Below, piece after piece: positions 1-5,994 of a stretch of 6,123 nt of DNA; position 1 is the first letter of the stretch, and each line of letters opens with the position of its first letter. The position numbers and the translations under genes were made by a program. Source of the stretch: an uncultured Acetatifactor sp. Lineage in GTDB: Bacteria > Bacillota > Clostridia > Lachnospirales > Lachnospiraceae. The notes beneath the pieces are model-generated. The model made no database searches. It was not told the DNA's origin and saw only the letters and a program-made list of their open reading frames with translations. The stretch is taken from contig CANRZC010000156.1 of assembly GCA_947644185.1 (NCBI GenBank), forward strand, positions 1-6,123. Reading direction: 5' to 3'.

Positions 1-1119
1 TTTGTCCTCTTTCATTCCCTCAGCGGAACCCAAAACCTCACGGTATCCGTCTTCTTTGACGCTGTTGCCTAGGACTGTGTACTGGTAGTCGATGCCTGGA
101 AATACGTTGCTGTAGCGGATGGCGTTGTCTTTTGCCAGGCCACAGGCAAAGGTCCCCTCTGCGGGGTAGAGGGTAAGGGCATGGTCTCCCTGGAGCAGGG
201 TGATGCCGCTGTCCATGCTGTTTTCCTCGGCCGCCTGCTCTCCTTTCACAGACAGGCTCTCTGGGAAGATGACCGTATAGTCATTTGCCCCATTCACATA
301 GGAGGGCATGGCTCCGCCCAGGGTGCTGAAGGGGGAAGCAGAGATTTCTGTGAGGCGGTTGTCCACAGGGCATAGGTTGCCTTCTTCGTCTATGTAAGTG
401 GCGCCGTCGTTGCCAATGACTGTTATATATTGATTTCCCTCTACGTGGTAGGTGCGGCTGTAGAGGTCATAGGCGGTCAATGTGCCGTAGTTTTCGGGGG
501 CTGCTTCTTCGTAGAAGCGTTCTGGCGCTCTGGCAGGAAGGGGAGTCTCTTCCGGGGCTTCCTCTTCCTCCGGGGATTCGCTGTCCGGATCTTCACTGTC
601 TGGAGCTTTGGTTTCTTCCGGCTCCTGTGTGCCCTCTGCGGGATCTCCTTCGGTCTCGGACGGGGCGCTGCCAGACTCGCTGTCGGATCCGTTGTTGGAC
701 TGATTTGGGTCATTGGTGTTCTCTCCAGCCGGATCCTGGCCGCTGGATTCGTCGCCTGGTTTCTGCTGGTCATCGGTGCTGTCTCCAGACTGGCTCTGAT
801 CTCCGGATTCGTCGTCTGGCTTCTGCTGGTCGTCCGCGTTGGACCCAGACTGGCTCTCATCACCGAATTCGCTGTCTGGCTTCTGCGGAGTGTCCGTATT
901 GGACCCAGATGTATTCTGATCGCTGGATTCGCCCTCTGGCTTCTGCTGGTGGCCCATATCAGCCTCAGGCTGGCTGTTCTCCGTATCTGCAGCCTTCTCC
1001 ACCCCATATACACTTGCCTGGCTGGGTTGCGCGGCCTGAAGGAAGGCACTGTCCGTCACGAACAGGGTCATTGACAGGATGGCTGCTATGAGACGTTTCA
1101 CGTTTCTCTTTCTTTTCAT
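1..1119 (-). CDS. Secreted repeat-containing protein, N-terminal part, WapA/RHS- or DNRLRE-like (partial, C-terminus outside window)
   Basis: The frame is open for 373 codons from ATG at 1119 to the left edge, with no stop, so the C-terminus is missing. An AGGGGG ribosome site (1127-1132) lies 7 nt upstream of the ATG. Residues 1-9 are basic (MKRKRNVKR) and 10-21 hydrophobic (LIAAILSMTLFV), a Sec signal peptide probably cleaved near QAA at 28-30. Residues 55-134 are four 20-residue acidic, Gln/Pro/Ser-rich repeats around QQKPDDESGDQSQSG. Residues 135-195 form a Glu/Asp/Pro/Ser linker, probably disordered. From about 200 the sequence becomes globular, with GNDGATYIDEEGN (236-248), NAIRYSNVFPGIDYQYTV (332-349) and GNSVKED (351-357). 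From memory, this order (ID..., then RY.DVFP..D..Y.V...VKE) matches the region before the repeats of Bacillus WapA and other Firmicute RHS/YD-repeat or DNRLRE surface proteins. Export and repeats are read directly; the family is inference. No YD repeat or toxin domain is visible here. Confidence 0.8.
   Translation of the reverse strand, partial: MKRKRNVKRLIAAILSMTLFVTDSAFLQAAQPSQASVYGVEKAADTENSQPEADMGHQQKPEGESSDQNTSGSNTDTPQKPDSEFGDESQSGSNADDQQKPDDESGDQSQSGDSTDDQQKPGDESSGQDPAGENTNDPNQSNNGSDSESGSAPSETEGDPAEGTQEPEETKAPDSEDPDSESPEEEEAPEETPLPARAPERFYEEAAPENYGTLTAYDLYSRTYHVEGNQYITVIGNDGATYIDEEGNLCPVDNRLTEISASPFSTLGGAMPSYVNGANDYTVIFPESLSVKGEQAAEENSMDSGITLLQGDHALTLYPAEGTFACGLAKDNAIRYSNVFPGIDYQYTVLGNSVKEDGYREVLGSAEGMKEDK
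718..957 (-). repeat. Four tandem 60-bp coding repeats (20 aa each)
   Basis: The units are 898-957, 838-897, 778-837 and 718-777 in protein order, encoding residues 55-134 of the secreted protein. Each keeps a QKP core about six residues in, followed by an acidic Ser/Gly/Gln stretch. By my count units 778-837 and 838-897 match at 46 of 60 positions. Units are in frame with no partial copies between them. The next 20 codons (135-154) look like a decayed fifth unit. The likely role is a flexible, hydrophilic stalk between the membrane or wall anchor and the folded part. Confidence 0.85.
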
Positions 1120-1162
1120 TTGGTTTCCCCCTTTTTTAAGATTATCGTCTTGTATTCCTTTT

Positions 1163-1191
1163 TGACTACAAATATCATATCATGTTAGTCA
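1163..1191. promoter_or_regulatory. Inverted repeat TGACTA-N17-TAGTCA around the -10 box
   Basis: TGACTA at 1163-1168 and TAGTCA at 1186-1191 are perfect inverted 6-mers separated by 17 nt. One half-site lies in the -35/-10 spacer and the other covers the expected transcription start, so a dimeric repressor bound here would block the promoter. The arms are short and could be chance; no regulator is identified. Confidence 0.35.
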
Positions 1192-1202
1192 TTTTTTGTA
1201 AA
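1174..1202 (-). promoter_or_regulatory. Sigma-A-type extended -10 promoter of the secreted protein gene
   Basis: On the minus strand, TTTACA (1197-1202) is followed by a 17-nt spacer and TATGAT (1174-1179). A TG one base before the -10 makes an extended -10. The start of transcription would fall near 1167, leaving a leader of roughly 48 nt before the ATG at 1119. It lies downstream of the pepD terminator, so this gene is probably transcribed alone. Confidence 0.75.
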
Positions 1203-1273
1203 GTATTAATGCCTCGTCTTTCAATTTTTTTGCAGGTATTTTTCCAAAATTTCCACATGCGGGCCTGTGCATC

Positions 1274-1302
1274 AAAAAAAGGCCACCGCAATGGCGGCAG
1301 CC
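1274..1302 (-). terminator. Rho-independent terminator of pepD
   Basis: Read on the minus strand, a 9-bp stem GGCTGCCGC / GCGGTGGCC (two adjacent G-T wobbles) closes a CATT tetraloop and is followed directly by seven T residues. It starts 27 nt after the pepD stop codon and lies upstream of the next minus-strand promoter, separating the two transcription units. Confidence 0.9.
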
Positions 1303-1329
1303 TCTATCATCCTACACTTGTCTCTTCCA

Positions 1330-2781
1330 TTATTTTTCTTTCTCTTCCAGCAATCGAACCAGGAATTCCCAGACTCTTCTTGTAGAGGAAATGCTCAGCG
1401 TCTCTTCCGTGGTATGGATGGCCTTCATATCAGGTCCCATGGACACACAGTCCAAATCTTTGATCTTACTCCCCAGGATGCCACACTCCAGCCCTGCATG
1501 GATTGCCTCCACTTTCGGCTTCTTGCCATACATCCTCTCGTAAAGTGCCACCATCTTATCCCGCAGCGGAGAGTCCTTGCGATATTTCCATCCCGGATAG
1601 TCCCCACTTACTGTATAGCTGCCTCCCACAAGACCTATGAGCCCACCCAACTTGTCAATCAAGGCATGTTTTGCGCTCTCCACGCTGCTGCGCACGGAAA
1701 AGTCTGCCAGAAGACACCCGTCCTCATATTTCAGAATTCCCAGATTTAATGAAGTCTCCACCAGGCCCTGCACATCCGCGCTCATAGCCTGCACCCCGTT
1801 TGGCAAAGAAATCAGCCAGGCTGCCGCCTTTTTCGTATCCTCTGTGGCAGTGCACAGATACTTTCCAGCCTTACACTCTCCCACAGTGATATACACCCCC
1901 GGATCCTTTGAGGAAAGCTCTGCCTGTATTTCCGCTTCCACCATCTTCACCACATTTCGGAACGCCTCTTTCTTCTGTTCCTCTATCACCAGTGTAGCCT
2001 TGGTCTCCCGGGGAATGGCATTGTCAGCCAGTCCTCCCTTTAGTTCCAGAAGGCCCAGACTCAATTCCTTTGTCAAGCGGTATAAAAGTCTGCCCATGAG
2101 ACAGTTGGAATTGCCCCTTTCCTTGTGGATCTCTCCACCGGAATGGCCTCCCTGCAAGCCCCCAATGGCAACTTCCACAGCCTCGCCCTCCCGTTCCAGG
2201 GTGGCAAGAGGGAGCTTTCCTTTTACCCTGGCACCACCTGCACAGCTGGTCAGAAAGATTCCTTCCTCCTCGGAGTCCAGGTTCACCATGCGATTGCCAG
2301 TCAGCATGGAAAGATCAATGCCCCTGGCGCCGTCCATTCCCACTTCTTCATCCACTGTGACAATGACCTCCAGTCTGGGGTGCGCTATGGTATCAGAATC
2401 CAGCAGCGCCAGCCCATAAGCCACCGCTATGCCGTCATCGCCACCCAGACTGGTTCCCTCCGCATAGATTTCATCTCCCCGAACCGCCACTGGCAGTCCT
2501 TCCTTTGCCATATCTATATCACAATCCGGCTTTTTCACAGCCACCATGTCCATATGGCCCTGCAGAATTACTACAGGTTCCTCTTCATAGCCACAGGTAG
2601 CTTCCTTTCTGATAATAATATTTTTCCATTGATCCTGAATGCAGAAAAGCCCTCTCTTTTTTGCAAAATCTGCCAGATAATCGCTGATCTGTCCCACATT
2701 CCCGGATCCGTGGGGAATTCTCGTAATTTCCTCAAAAAAGTGAAATACATTTTGTGGCTCTAAATTTGATAACACTCCCAT
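1330..2781 (-). CDS. pepD: Cytosol non-specific dipeptidase / aminoacyl-histidine dipeptidase PepD (M20 metallopeptidase)
   Basis: The 483-residue product is a cytoplasmic two-zinc M20-family peptidase that should hydrolyse Xaa-His dipeptides such as carnosine and other dipeptides in peptide salvage. E. coli PepD is about 485 aa, so this is full length. The metal and catalytic residues are all visible: H76 and D78 in QGHMDMV, bridging D115 in GGDDG, general base E145 with E146 in VDEEVGMDGA, D169 in NLDSEEEG, and H456 in KAIHTTEE. Their spacing matches PepD H80/D119/E149/E150/D173/H461 with a near-constant offset (numbers from memory). GGHSGGEIHKERGN (211-224) marks the lid/dimerisation domain insertion. 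An in-frame ATG 14 codons upstream at 2823 is rejected: it sits at the predicted transcription start and has no ribosome site, whereas the chosen ATG follows AAAGGAGGG. The gene is monocistronic and divergent from the kinase. Confidence 0.95.
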   Translation of the reverse strand: MGVLSNLEPQNVFHFFEEITRIPHGSGNVGQISDYLADFAKKRGLFCIQDQWKNIIIRKEATCGYEEEPVVILQGHMDMVAVKKPDCDIDMAKEGLPVAVRGDEIYAEGTSLGGDDGIAVAYGLALLDSDTIAHPRLEVIVTVDEEVGMDGARGIDLSMLTGNRMVNLDSEEEGIFLTSCAGGARVKGKLPLATLEREGEAVEVAIGGLQGGHSGGEIHKERGNSNCLMGRLLYRLTKELSLGLLELKGGLADNAIPRETKATLVIEEQKKEAFRNVVKMVEAEIQAELSSKDPGVYITVGECKAGKYLCTATEDTKKAAAWLISLPNGVQAMSADVQGLVETSLNLGILKYEDGCLLADFSVRSSVESAKHALIDKLGGLIGLVGGSYTVSGDYPGWKYRKDSPLRDKMVALYERMYGKKPKVEAIHAGLECGILGSKIKDLDCVSMGPDMKAIHTTEETLSISSTRRVWEFLVRLLEEKEK

Positions 2782-2785
2782 TTTG

Positions 2786-2794
2786 CCCTCCTTT
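2786..2794 (-). promoter_or_regulatory. Ribosome binding site fixing the pepD start
   Basis: AAAGGAGGG on the minus strand ends 4 nt before the ATG at 2781. This near-perfect Shine-Dalgarno supports MGVLSNLEPQ as the N-terminus, which is also how PepD homologues typically begin (from memory). Confidence 0.85.
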
Positions 2795-2828
2795 TTCCTG
2801 TGGTCTTCCACCACCAGTACCATCCTTT

Positions 2829-2858
2829 ACTATACACCATGAATGCTTTCTCTTTCAA
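2829..2858 (-). promoter_or_regulatory. Probable sigma-A promoter of pepD
   Basis: On the minus strand, TTGAAA (2853-2858) is followed by an 18-nt spacer and TATAGT (2829-2834). Transcription would begin near 2822, giving a leader of about 41 nt to the ATG at 2781. Confidence 0.65.
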
Positions 2859-2875
2859 TAGCAAATAGAAAAGGC

Positions 2876-2904
2876 TTTTCATTTCCCTGTTTTCATTGTA
2901 AAAT
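2876..2904 (+). promoter_or_regulatory. Possible promoter of the FGGY kinase gene
   Basis: TTTTCA (2876-2881), a 17-nt spacer and TAAAAT (2899-2904) fit a weak sigma-A promoter with transcription from about 2911. The -35 match is only 4 of 6. It is divergent from the pepD promoter, with the two -35 boxes 17 bp apart, so both could be affected by one bound protein. Confidence 0.4.
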
Positions 2905-2947
2905 AACCATACCATCCAAAATCTATCCATGACAAAGGAGCCTGGCT

Positions 2948-4264
2948 ATGAAGACCATTGGAATTGACATCGGAACCACCACCATCAGTATCGTTTTAGT
3001 GGACCTGTTGGATCACAGGATCCTCCAGTCCTTCACACTCCCCAATGGCGCCTTCCTTCCCACAGCCCACTCCTGGGAACGGCTTCAGGCTCCGGCTGCT
3101 ATCCTGAAAAAAATATATCCCACTTTAGATGGACTGCTCTCCGCCCACCACGATATCCTTTCCATAGGCCTTACCGGTCAGATGCACGGCATTGTCTATG
3201 TAGACAAAAATGGCTCTGCAGTAAGCCCGCTCTACACATGGCAGGATACACGGGGCGGCCTACCTGACTATGACAATGGAAAAAGCGTCTGCCAGATTCT
3301 CAGGGAATCCTACGGCATGAAGCTGTCTCCCGGCTATGGCATAGCAACCCATCTCTATAATCTAAAAAAGGGCTTGGTTCCTCCACAAGCCCTGTATTGC
3401 TGTACCATTGCCGATTATCTTGGGCTGGCTTTGACTGGTCGACATGCTCCCCTGCTCCATATCAGTCAGGCTGCCAGCCTGGGACTTTATAACTGTAAGA
3501 CAAATGATTTCGAACGTAATATCGCATCAGAAAACAGGATTTCCGCTATCCTCCCTGCTGTCACCAAAGAGCTGGAGCCCCTGGGTGTCTTCCGGGGAAT
3601 TCCCGTCTATGTATCCCTGGGTGACAACCAAGCCAGCTTCCTTGGCTCTGTGGGAAAGGATGCCGAAGCCATTTTGGTAAATATTGGAACTGGTTCCCAG
3701 ATTTCTGTGCTGTCAGATACCTGTTTCGAAGAAATGGGCATCGAAGCCAGACCCTTTACCAAAGACAGCTATCTGCTGGTAGGCGCTGCCCTCTGCGGCG
3801 GCAGTGCCTTTGCCACCCTGGAGGAATTTTTTCGGGAATATGCCATAGCTGCAGGAGGTGCAAATATATCCCAGTACCACATCATGAAGCAATTGCTGGA
3901 GCAGCAGAATGATAAAGCCGAAAGCTGGCAGGTGAAGACTACCTTCTCCGGCACCAGAGTGGATCCCCATGAAACTGGCTCTATCCAGGGTATTCGTCTG
4001 GACAATTTCCATCCTGCAGCCCTGATACGCGGTGTCTTAAATGGCATGACAGAAGAATTATATGACTTATATCATATCCTGGAGTGCAAAACGAATATAC
4101 CCCGGACAAAGCTCATAGCTTCCGGCAATGCCATTCGGAAAAACCCAGCCCTGCAGGCTATTCTCCAGGACCGATTTGGAATTCCCCTCACTCTTGTACC
4201 CCATCAGGAAGAGGCTGCTTACGGGGCTGCTGTTGCCGCTCTCTCCTCTTCCCCCAAAAAATAA
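2948..4264 (+). CDS. FGGY-family carbohydrate kinase, probable sedoheptulokinase
   Basis: The 438-residue cytosolic kinase should transfer phosphate from ATP to a sugar. FGGY landmarks occur in order: phosphate-1 loop GIDIGTTTISIVL (5-17), substrate segment TGQMHG (76-81), WQDTR (98-102), GDNQAS (225-230) with likely catalytic base D226, second phosphate motif NIGTGSQ (245-251), adenosine segment IASGNAIRKNP (390-400) and EEAAYGAA (421-428). Segments GYGIATHLYNLKK (129-141), SQAASLGLYN (173-182) and LLVGAALCGGSAFATLEEF (276-294) resemble human sedoheptulokinase (GFGCATIFWLLK, QNAASWGYFN, LGVAASLNGGNVLATF; from memory) more than xylulokinase or glycerol kinase, so sedoheptulose to sedoheptulose-7-phosphate is the best guess. 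It is slightly shorter than most FGGY kinases. AAAGGAG (2934-2940) lies 7 nt before the ATG. No sugar transporter or isomerase is adjacent. Its last 77 bp overlap the convergent antiporter gene. The FGGY family is certain; substrate is inferred. Confidence 0.9.
   Translation: MKTIGIDIGTTTISIVLVDLLDHRILQSFTLPNGAFLPTAHSWERLQAPAAILKKIYPTLDGLLSAHHDILSIGLTGQMHGIVYVDKNGSAVSPLYTWQDTRGGLPDYDNGKSVCQILRESYGMKLSPGYGIATHLYNLKKGLVPPQALYCCTIADYLGLALTGRHAPLLHISQAASLGLYNCKTNDFERNIASENRISAILPAVTKELEPLGVFRGIPVYVSLGDNQASFLGSVGKDAEAILVNIGTGSQISVLSDTCFEEMGIEARPFTKDSYLLVGAALCGGSAFATLEEFFREYAIAAGGANISQYHIMKQLLEQQNDKAESWQVKTTFSGTRVDPHETGSIQGIRLDNFHPAALIRGVLNGMTEELYDLYHILECKTNIPRTKLIASGNAIRKNPALQAILQDRFGIPLTLVPHQEEAAYGAAVAALSSSPKK
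4188..4264. other. 77-bp tail-to-tail coding overlap
   Basis: The plus-strand kinase stop (TAA, 4262-4264) lies inside the minus-strand antiporter, whose own stop (TGA, 4188-4190) lies inside the kinase. Both strands are coding here: the kinase uses it for its conserved EEAAYGAA segment and C-terminus, the antiporter for its charged cytoplasmic tail after the last membrane helix (residues 490-513). No intrinsic terminator was found for either gene around the overlap. Confidence 0.85.
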
Positions 4265-5729
4265 TTCCTCCAAATGTCCCCAGAAGCAGCAAAATCGATG
4301 CCCCCACTGTAATCCAGGGATTCCTGGTAAATCCTGCCACCAGATAGCCCAGAAAGCACACCACAGCCACCAAAGTGGCATAAGGCAATTGCGTCTCCAC
4401 ATGGCGCAGATGCTCACACTGAGCCCCGGTAGAGGCCAGGATAGTAGTGTCAGAAATAGGCGAACAGTGATCGCCGTACACAGAGCCCGCCAAGGTAGCA
4501 CCCAAAGCGGGAATCAAAATGGCAGCTCCTTCGTCCCCGATACACATCATGGACACAATTGGCAGCAAAATGCCAAAGGTCCCCCAGGCTGTCCCCATGG
4601 AAAAGGACAGGAAGGCCGCCACTGCGAACACAATAGCCGGCAGAAAGCCAAAGGGCAGATTCACAGCATTCACGAAATTGCTGACAAAGATACCTGTCCC
4701 TATCATCTCCCGGCATACACCTCCCAAAGCCCATGCCAGTATCAGAATCGTCAGTGCCGGGATCATGGTCTTGATGCCATCAATCACCCCTGTCATAAAC
4801 TCCCGCAGGCTCATAATCCGCCGAGGCAAGTACAAAAGCAATGCCACAACCAGTGCTGCAAAGGTGCCAAGGGTAAGACCCGCCGTAGGGTTCTCGCCAA
4901 TGGCCTCCGTAAAGGTCACGCCCTCAAAGAAACCTCCCACATAGGCCATTCCCAGAATCGCACACACAATCAGCGTCACCACCGGCAGTGCCAAATCAAA
5001 TACCCTTCCCTTTTTCTTTACAGTTGCTTCCTCTGCTCTGTGAGGCTGCTCTTTTTCTCTCTGGCTCTCCGCCTTTTTCATGGGGCCAAAGTCAAGCTCT
5101 GTAATGCTCAGGAAAAACACCATCACAATTGTCAAAATAGCGTATAGATTATAGGGAATGGTCCGCACAAAGGCATTCAAGCCACCCGCTTCCTCCACCT
5201 CGGAAGCCACTGCCACCGCCCAACTGGAAATAGGCGCAATAATGCACACTGGCGCCGCTGTGGCATCCAGCAGATAGGCCAATTTTTCTCTGGAAATCTT
5301 GCATTTGTCTGTAATAGGCCGCATAACTGTTCCCACTGTAAGACAGTTGAACCCATCATCCACAAAGATCAACAGTCCCAGCACAGCAGTGGCTAACTTT
5401 GCGCTGGCTTTGCTTTTAATCCGCTTGCCTGCCCACTGCCCGTAGGCATCCGAACCGCCAGATCTGGTCACAATCACCACCAGAGAGCCCAAAAGCACCA
5501 GGAAAATAATCATGTATCCATTTTCCCCTATCTTCCCTGCCATCATGTCGAACACATATGTAACTGCCTGCAAAATATTGCCTCCACTGCAGTAGCAGTA
5601 CACACACATTCCAGAAAAGATCCCAAGGAACAGGGAGGAATACACCTCCTTACTGATCAGTGCCAGTGTAATTGCAATCAATGGCGGCAAAATAGACAGC
5701 CATCCTGCCTCAATCATTTCTAAACCCAT
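4188..5729 (-). CDS. Na+/H+ antiporter NhaC-family membrane transporter
   Basis: The 513-residue polytopic inner-membrane protein has about 12-14 hydrophobic segments, including roughly 8-26, 32-49, 73-88, 158-176, 192-210, 246-266, 284-301, 320-338, 361-379, 382-396, 403-415, 449-466 and 472-491. Family motifs are LIFVDDGFNCLTVGTVMRP (120-138), REKLAYLLDATAAPV (147-161) and GSVYGDHCSPISDTTILAS (415-433), followed by VETQLPYA (444-451). These are typical of the NhaC-like antiporter family, which includes Na+/H+ and malate/lactate exchangers and probably amino-acid transporters, so the exchanged solute is not settled. A charged cytoplasmic loop lies at 217-243 and a basic/Gln-rich tail at 493-513. 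Start: an ATG 15 codons upstream (5774) lies only about 11 nt after the predicted transcription start and lacks a ribosome site; ATG 5729 has AGAGGG 8 nt upstream and begins just before the first helix. Monocistronic and convergent with the kinase. Confidence 0.88.
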   Translation of the reverse strand: MGLEMIEAGWLSILPPLIAITLALISKEVYSSLFLGIFSGMCVYCYCSGGNILQAVTYVFDMMAGKIGENGYMIIFLVLLGSLVVIVTRSGGSDAYGQWAGKRIKSKASAKLATAVLGLLIFVDDGFNCLTVGTVMRPITDKCKISREKLAYLLDATAAPVCIIAPISSWAVAVASEVEEAGGLNAFVRTIPYNLYAILTIVMVFFLSITELDFGPMKKAESQREKEQPHRAEEATVKKKGRVFDLALPVVTLIVCAILGMAYVGGFFEGVTFTEAIGENPTAGLTLGTFAALVVALLLYLPRRIMSLREFMTGVIDGIKTMIPALTILILAWALGGVCREMIGTGIFVSNFVNAVNLPFGFLPAIVFAVAAFLSFSMGTAWGTFGILLPIVSMMCIGDEGAAILIPALGATLAGSVYGDHCSPISDTTILASTGAQCEHLRHVETQLPYATLVAVVCFLGYLVAGFTRNPWITVGASILLLLGTFGGIIFWGKRRERQQQPRKQPLPDGVQE

Positions 5730-5737
5730 ACCATGTA

Positions 5738-5743
5738 CCCTCT
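5738..5743 (-). promoter_or_regulatory. Ribosome binding site favouring the shorter antiporter start
   Basis: AGAGGG on the minus strand ends 8 nt before the ATG at 5729. The upstream in-frame ATG at 5774 is preceded only by A-rich sequence without a Shine-Dalgarno, so the shorter product is preferred. Confidence 0.6.
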
Positions 5744-5791
5744 TACTTCTTTCCGTCCTACATACTGCAGACATTTTTAGTATTTCTGTCC

Positions 5792-5820
5792 ATTATACAA
5801 AATTTTCCTGGGTGTTACAA
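5792..5820 (-). promoter_or_regulatory. Sigma-A promoter of the antiporter gene
   Basis: On the minus strand, TTGTAA (5815-5820) is followed by a 17-nt spacer and a consensus TATAAT (5792-5797). Transcription should begin near 5785, giving a leader of about 56 nt to the ATG at 5729. Confidence 0.75.
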
Positions 5821-5870
5821 TCTATTTTTTGCCTTACAAAGGGAGAGATTTTAGAAATCGTAGAATCTAG

Positions 5871-5908
5871 TTATAAAATTATTGTATTCATGAAATAATA
5901 TTTTATAA
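5871..5908. promoter_or_regulatory. Long AT-only inverted repeat upstream of the XRE regulator
   Basis: TTATAAAATTATT (5871-5883) is mirrored by AATAATATTTTATAA (5894-5908), a 13-bp inverted match interrupted by two extra bases (AT), with a 10-nt centre. It is followed by no T-tract and lies about 90 nt before the regulator start, so an operator or supercoiling-sensitive element is more likely than a terminator. AT-rich DNA yields such repeats easily by chance. Just upstream, TAGAATCTA (5861-5869) is a short perfect palindrome. Confidence 0.4.
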
Positions 5909-5909
5909 T
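5882..5909 (+). promoter_or_regulatory. Candidate promoter of the XRE regulator
   Basis: TATAAT at 5904-5909 is consensus, and TTGTAT at 5882-5887 gives a 16-nt spacer but a weak -35. The promoter would overlap the right arm of the inverted repeat at 5871-5908. Other possible -10 boxes (TATACT 5926-5931, TATGAT 5935-5940) lack good -35 partners, so the true start is uncertain. Confidence 0.35.
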
Positions 5910-5914
5910 TCCTA

Positions 5915-5935
5915 AAATAGATTAATATACTATTT
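5915..5935. promoter_or_regulatory. Inverted repeat AAATAG-N9-CTATTT
   Basis: AAATAG (5915-5920) and CTATTT (5930-5935) are perfect inverted 6-mers spaced by 9 nt. The arrangement has the size of an operator for a dimeric helix-turn-helix protein and would lie around the candidate transcription start of the XRE gene. It could be an autoregulatory site, but the AT-rich setting keeps confidence low. Confidence 0.3.
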
Positions 5936-5977
5936 ATGATACATAAATTCTACAAAAGCCTACCAAAAAGCAGAAGG

Positions 5978-5985
5978 AAAGGAGG
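5978..5985 (+). promoter_or_regulatory. Ribosome binding site of the XRE regulator
   Basis: AAAGGAGG lies 9 nt before the ATG at 5995. It is the consensus anti-Shine-Dalgarno match and strongly supports this start for an otherwise short, truncated reading frame. Confidence 0.85.
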
Positions 5986-5994
5986 CGGTATTTT

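Noticed and set aside
430..1074. Plus-strand 214-codon open frame with hydrophobic repeated peptides
   Set aside because: It is the exact codon-register antisense of the secreted protein's acidic repeats (GAC/GAG/CAG codons read as Val/Leu on the other strand). It has no ribosome site, while the minus frame has a promoter, ribosome site and signal peptide.
1637..2419. Plus-strand 260-codon open frame
   Set aside because: It lies wholly antisense to pepD, which has every catalytic residue of its family. The plus-strand protein is Ser/Pro-rich with no recognisable domain.
2782..2823. 14-codon N-terminal extension of PepD
   Set aside because: The upstream ATG coincides with the predicted transcription start and lacks a Shine-Dalgarno; the internal ATG has AAAGGAGGG and gives the usual family length.
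4144..4167. Weak minus-strand hairpin AGCC...GGCT followed by GGGTTTTT after the antiporter stop
   Set aside because: The stem is only about four base pairs with a wobble, is separated from the T run by G residues, and lies in kinase coding sequence; too weak to call as a terminator.
4128..5147. Plus-strand 339-codon open frame across the kinase end and antiporter
   Set aside because: His/Gln/Pro-rich low-complexity translation antisense to transmembrane helices, with no ribosome site; a shadow of the antiporter gene.
5730..5774. 15-codon N-terminal extension of the antiporter
   Set aside because: The upstream ATG is only about 11 nt from the predicted transcription start with no ribosome site; the basic, Cys-containing extension does not look like part of the first membrane helix.
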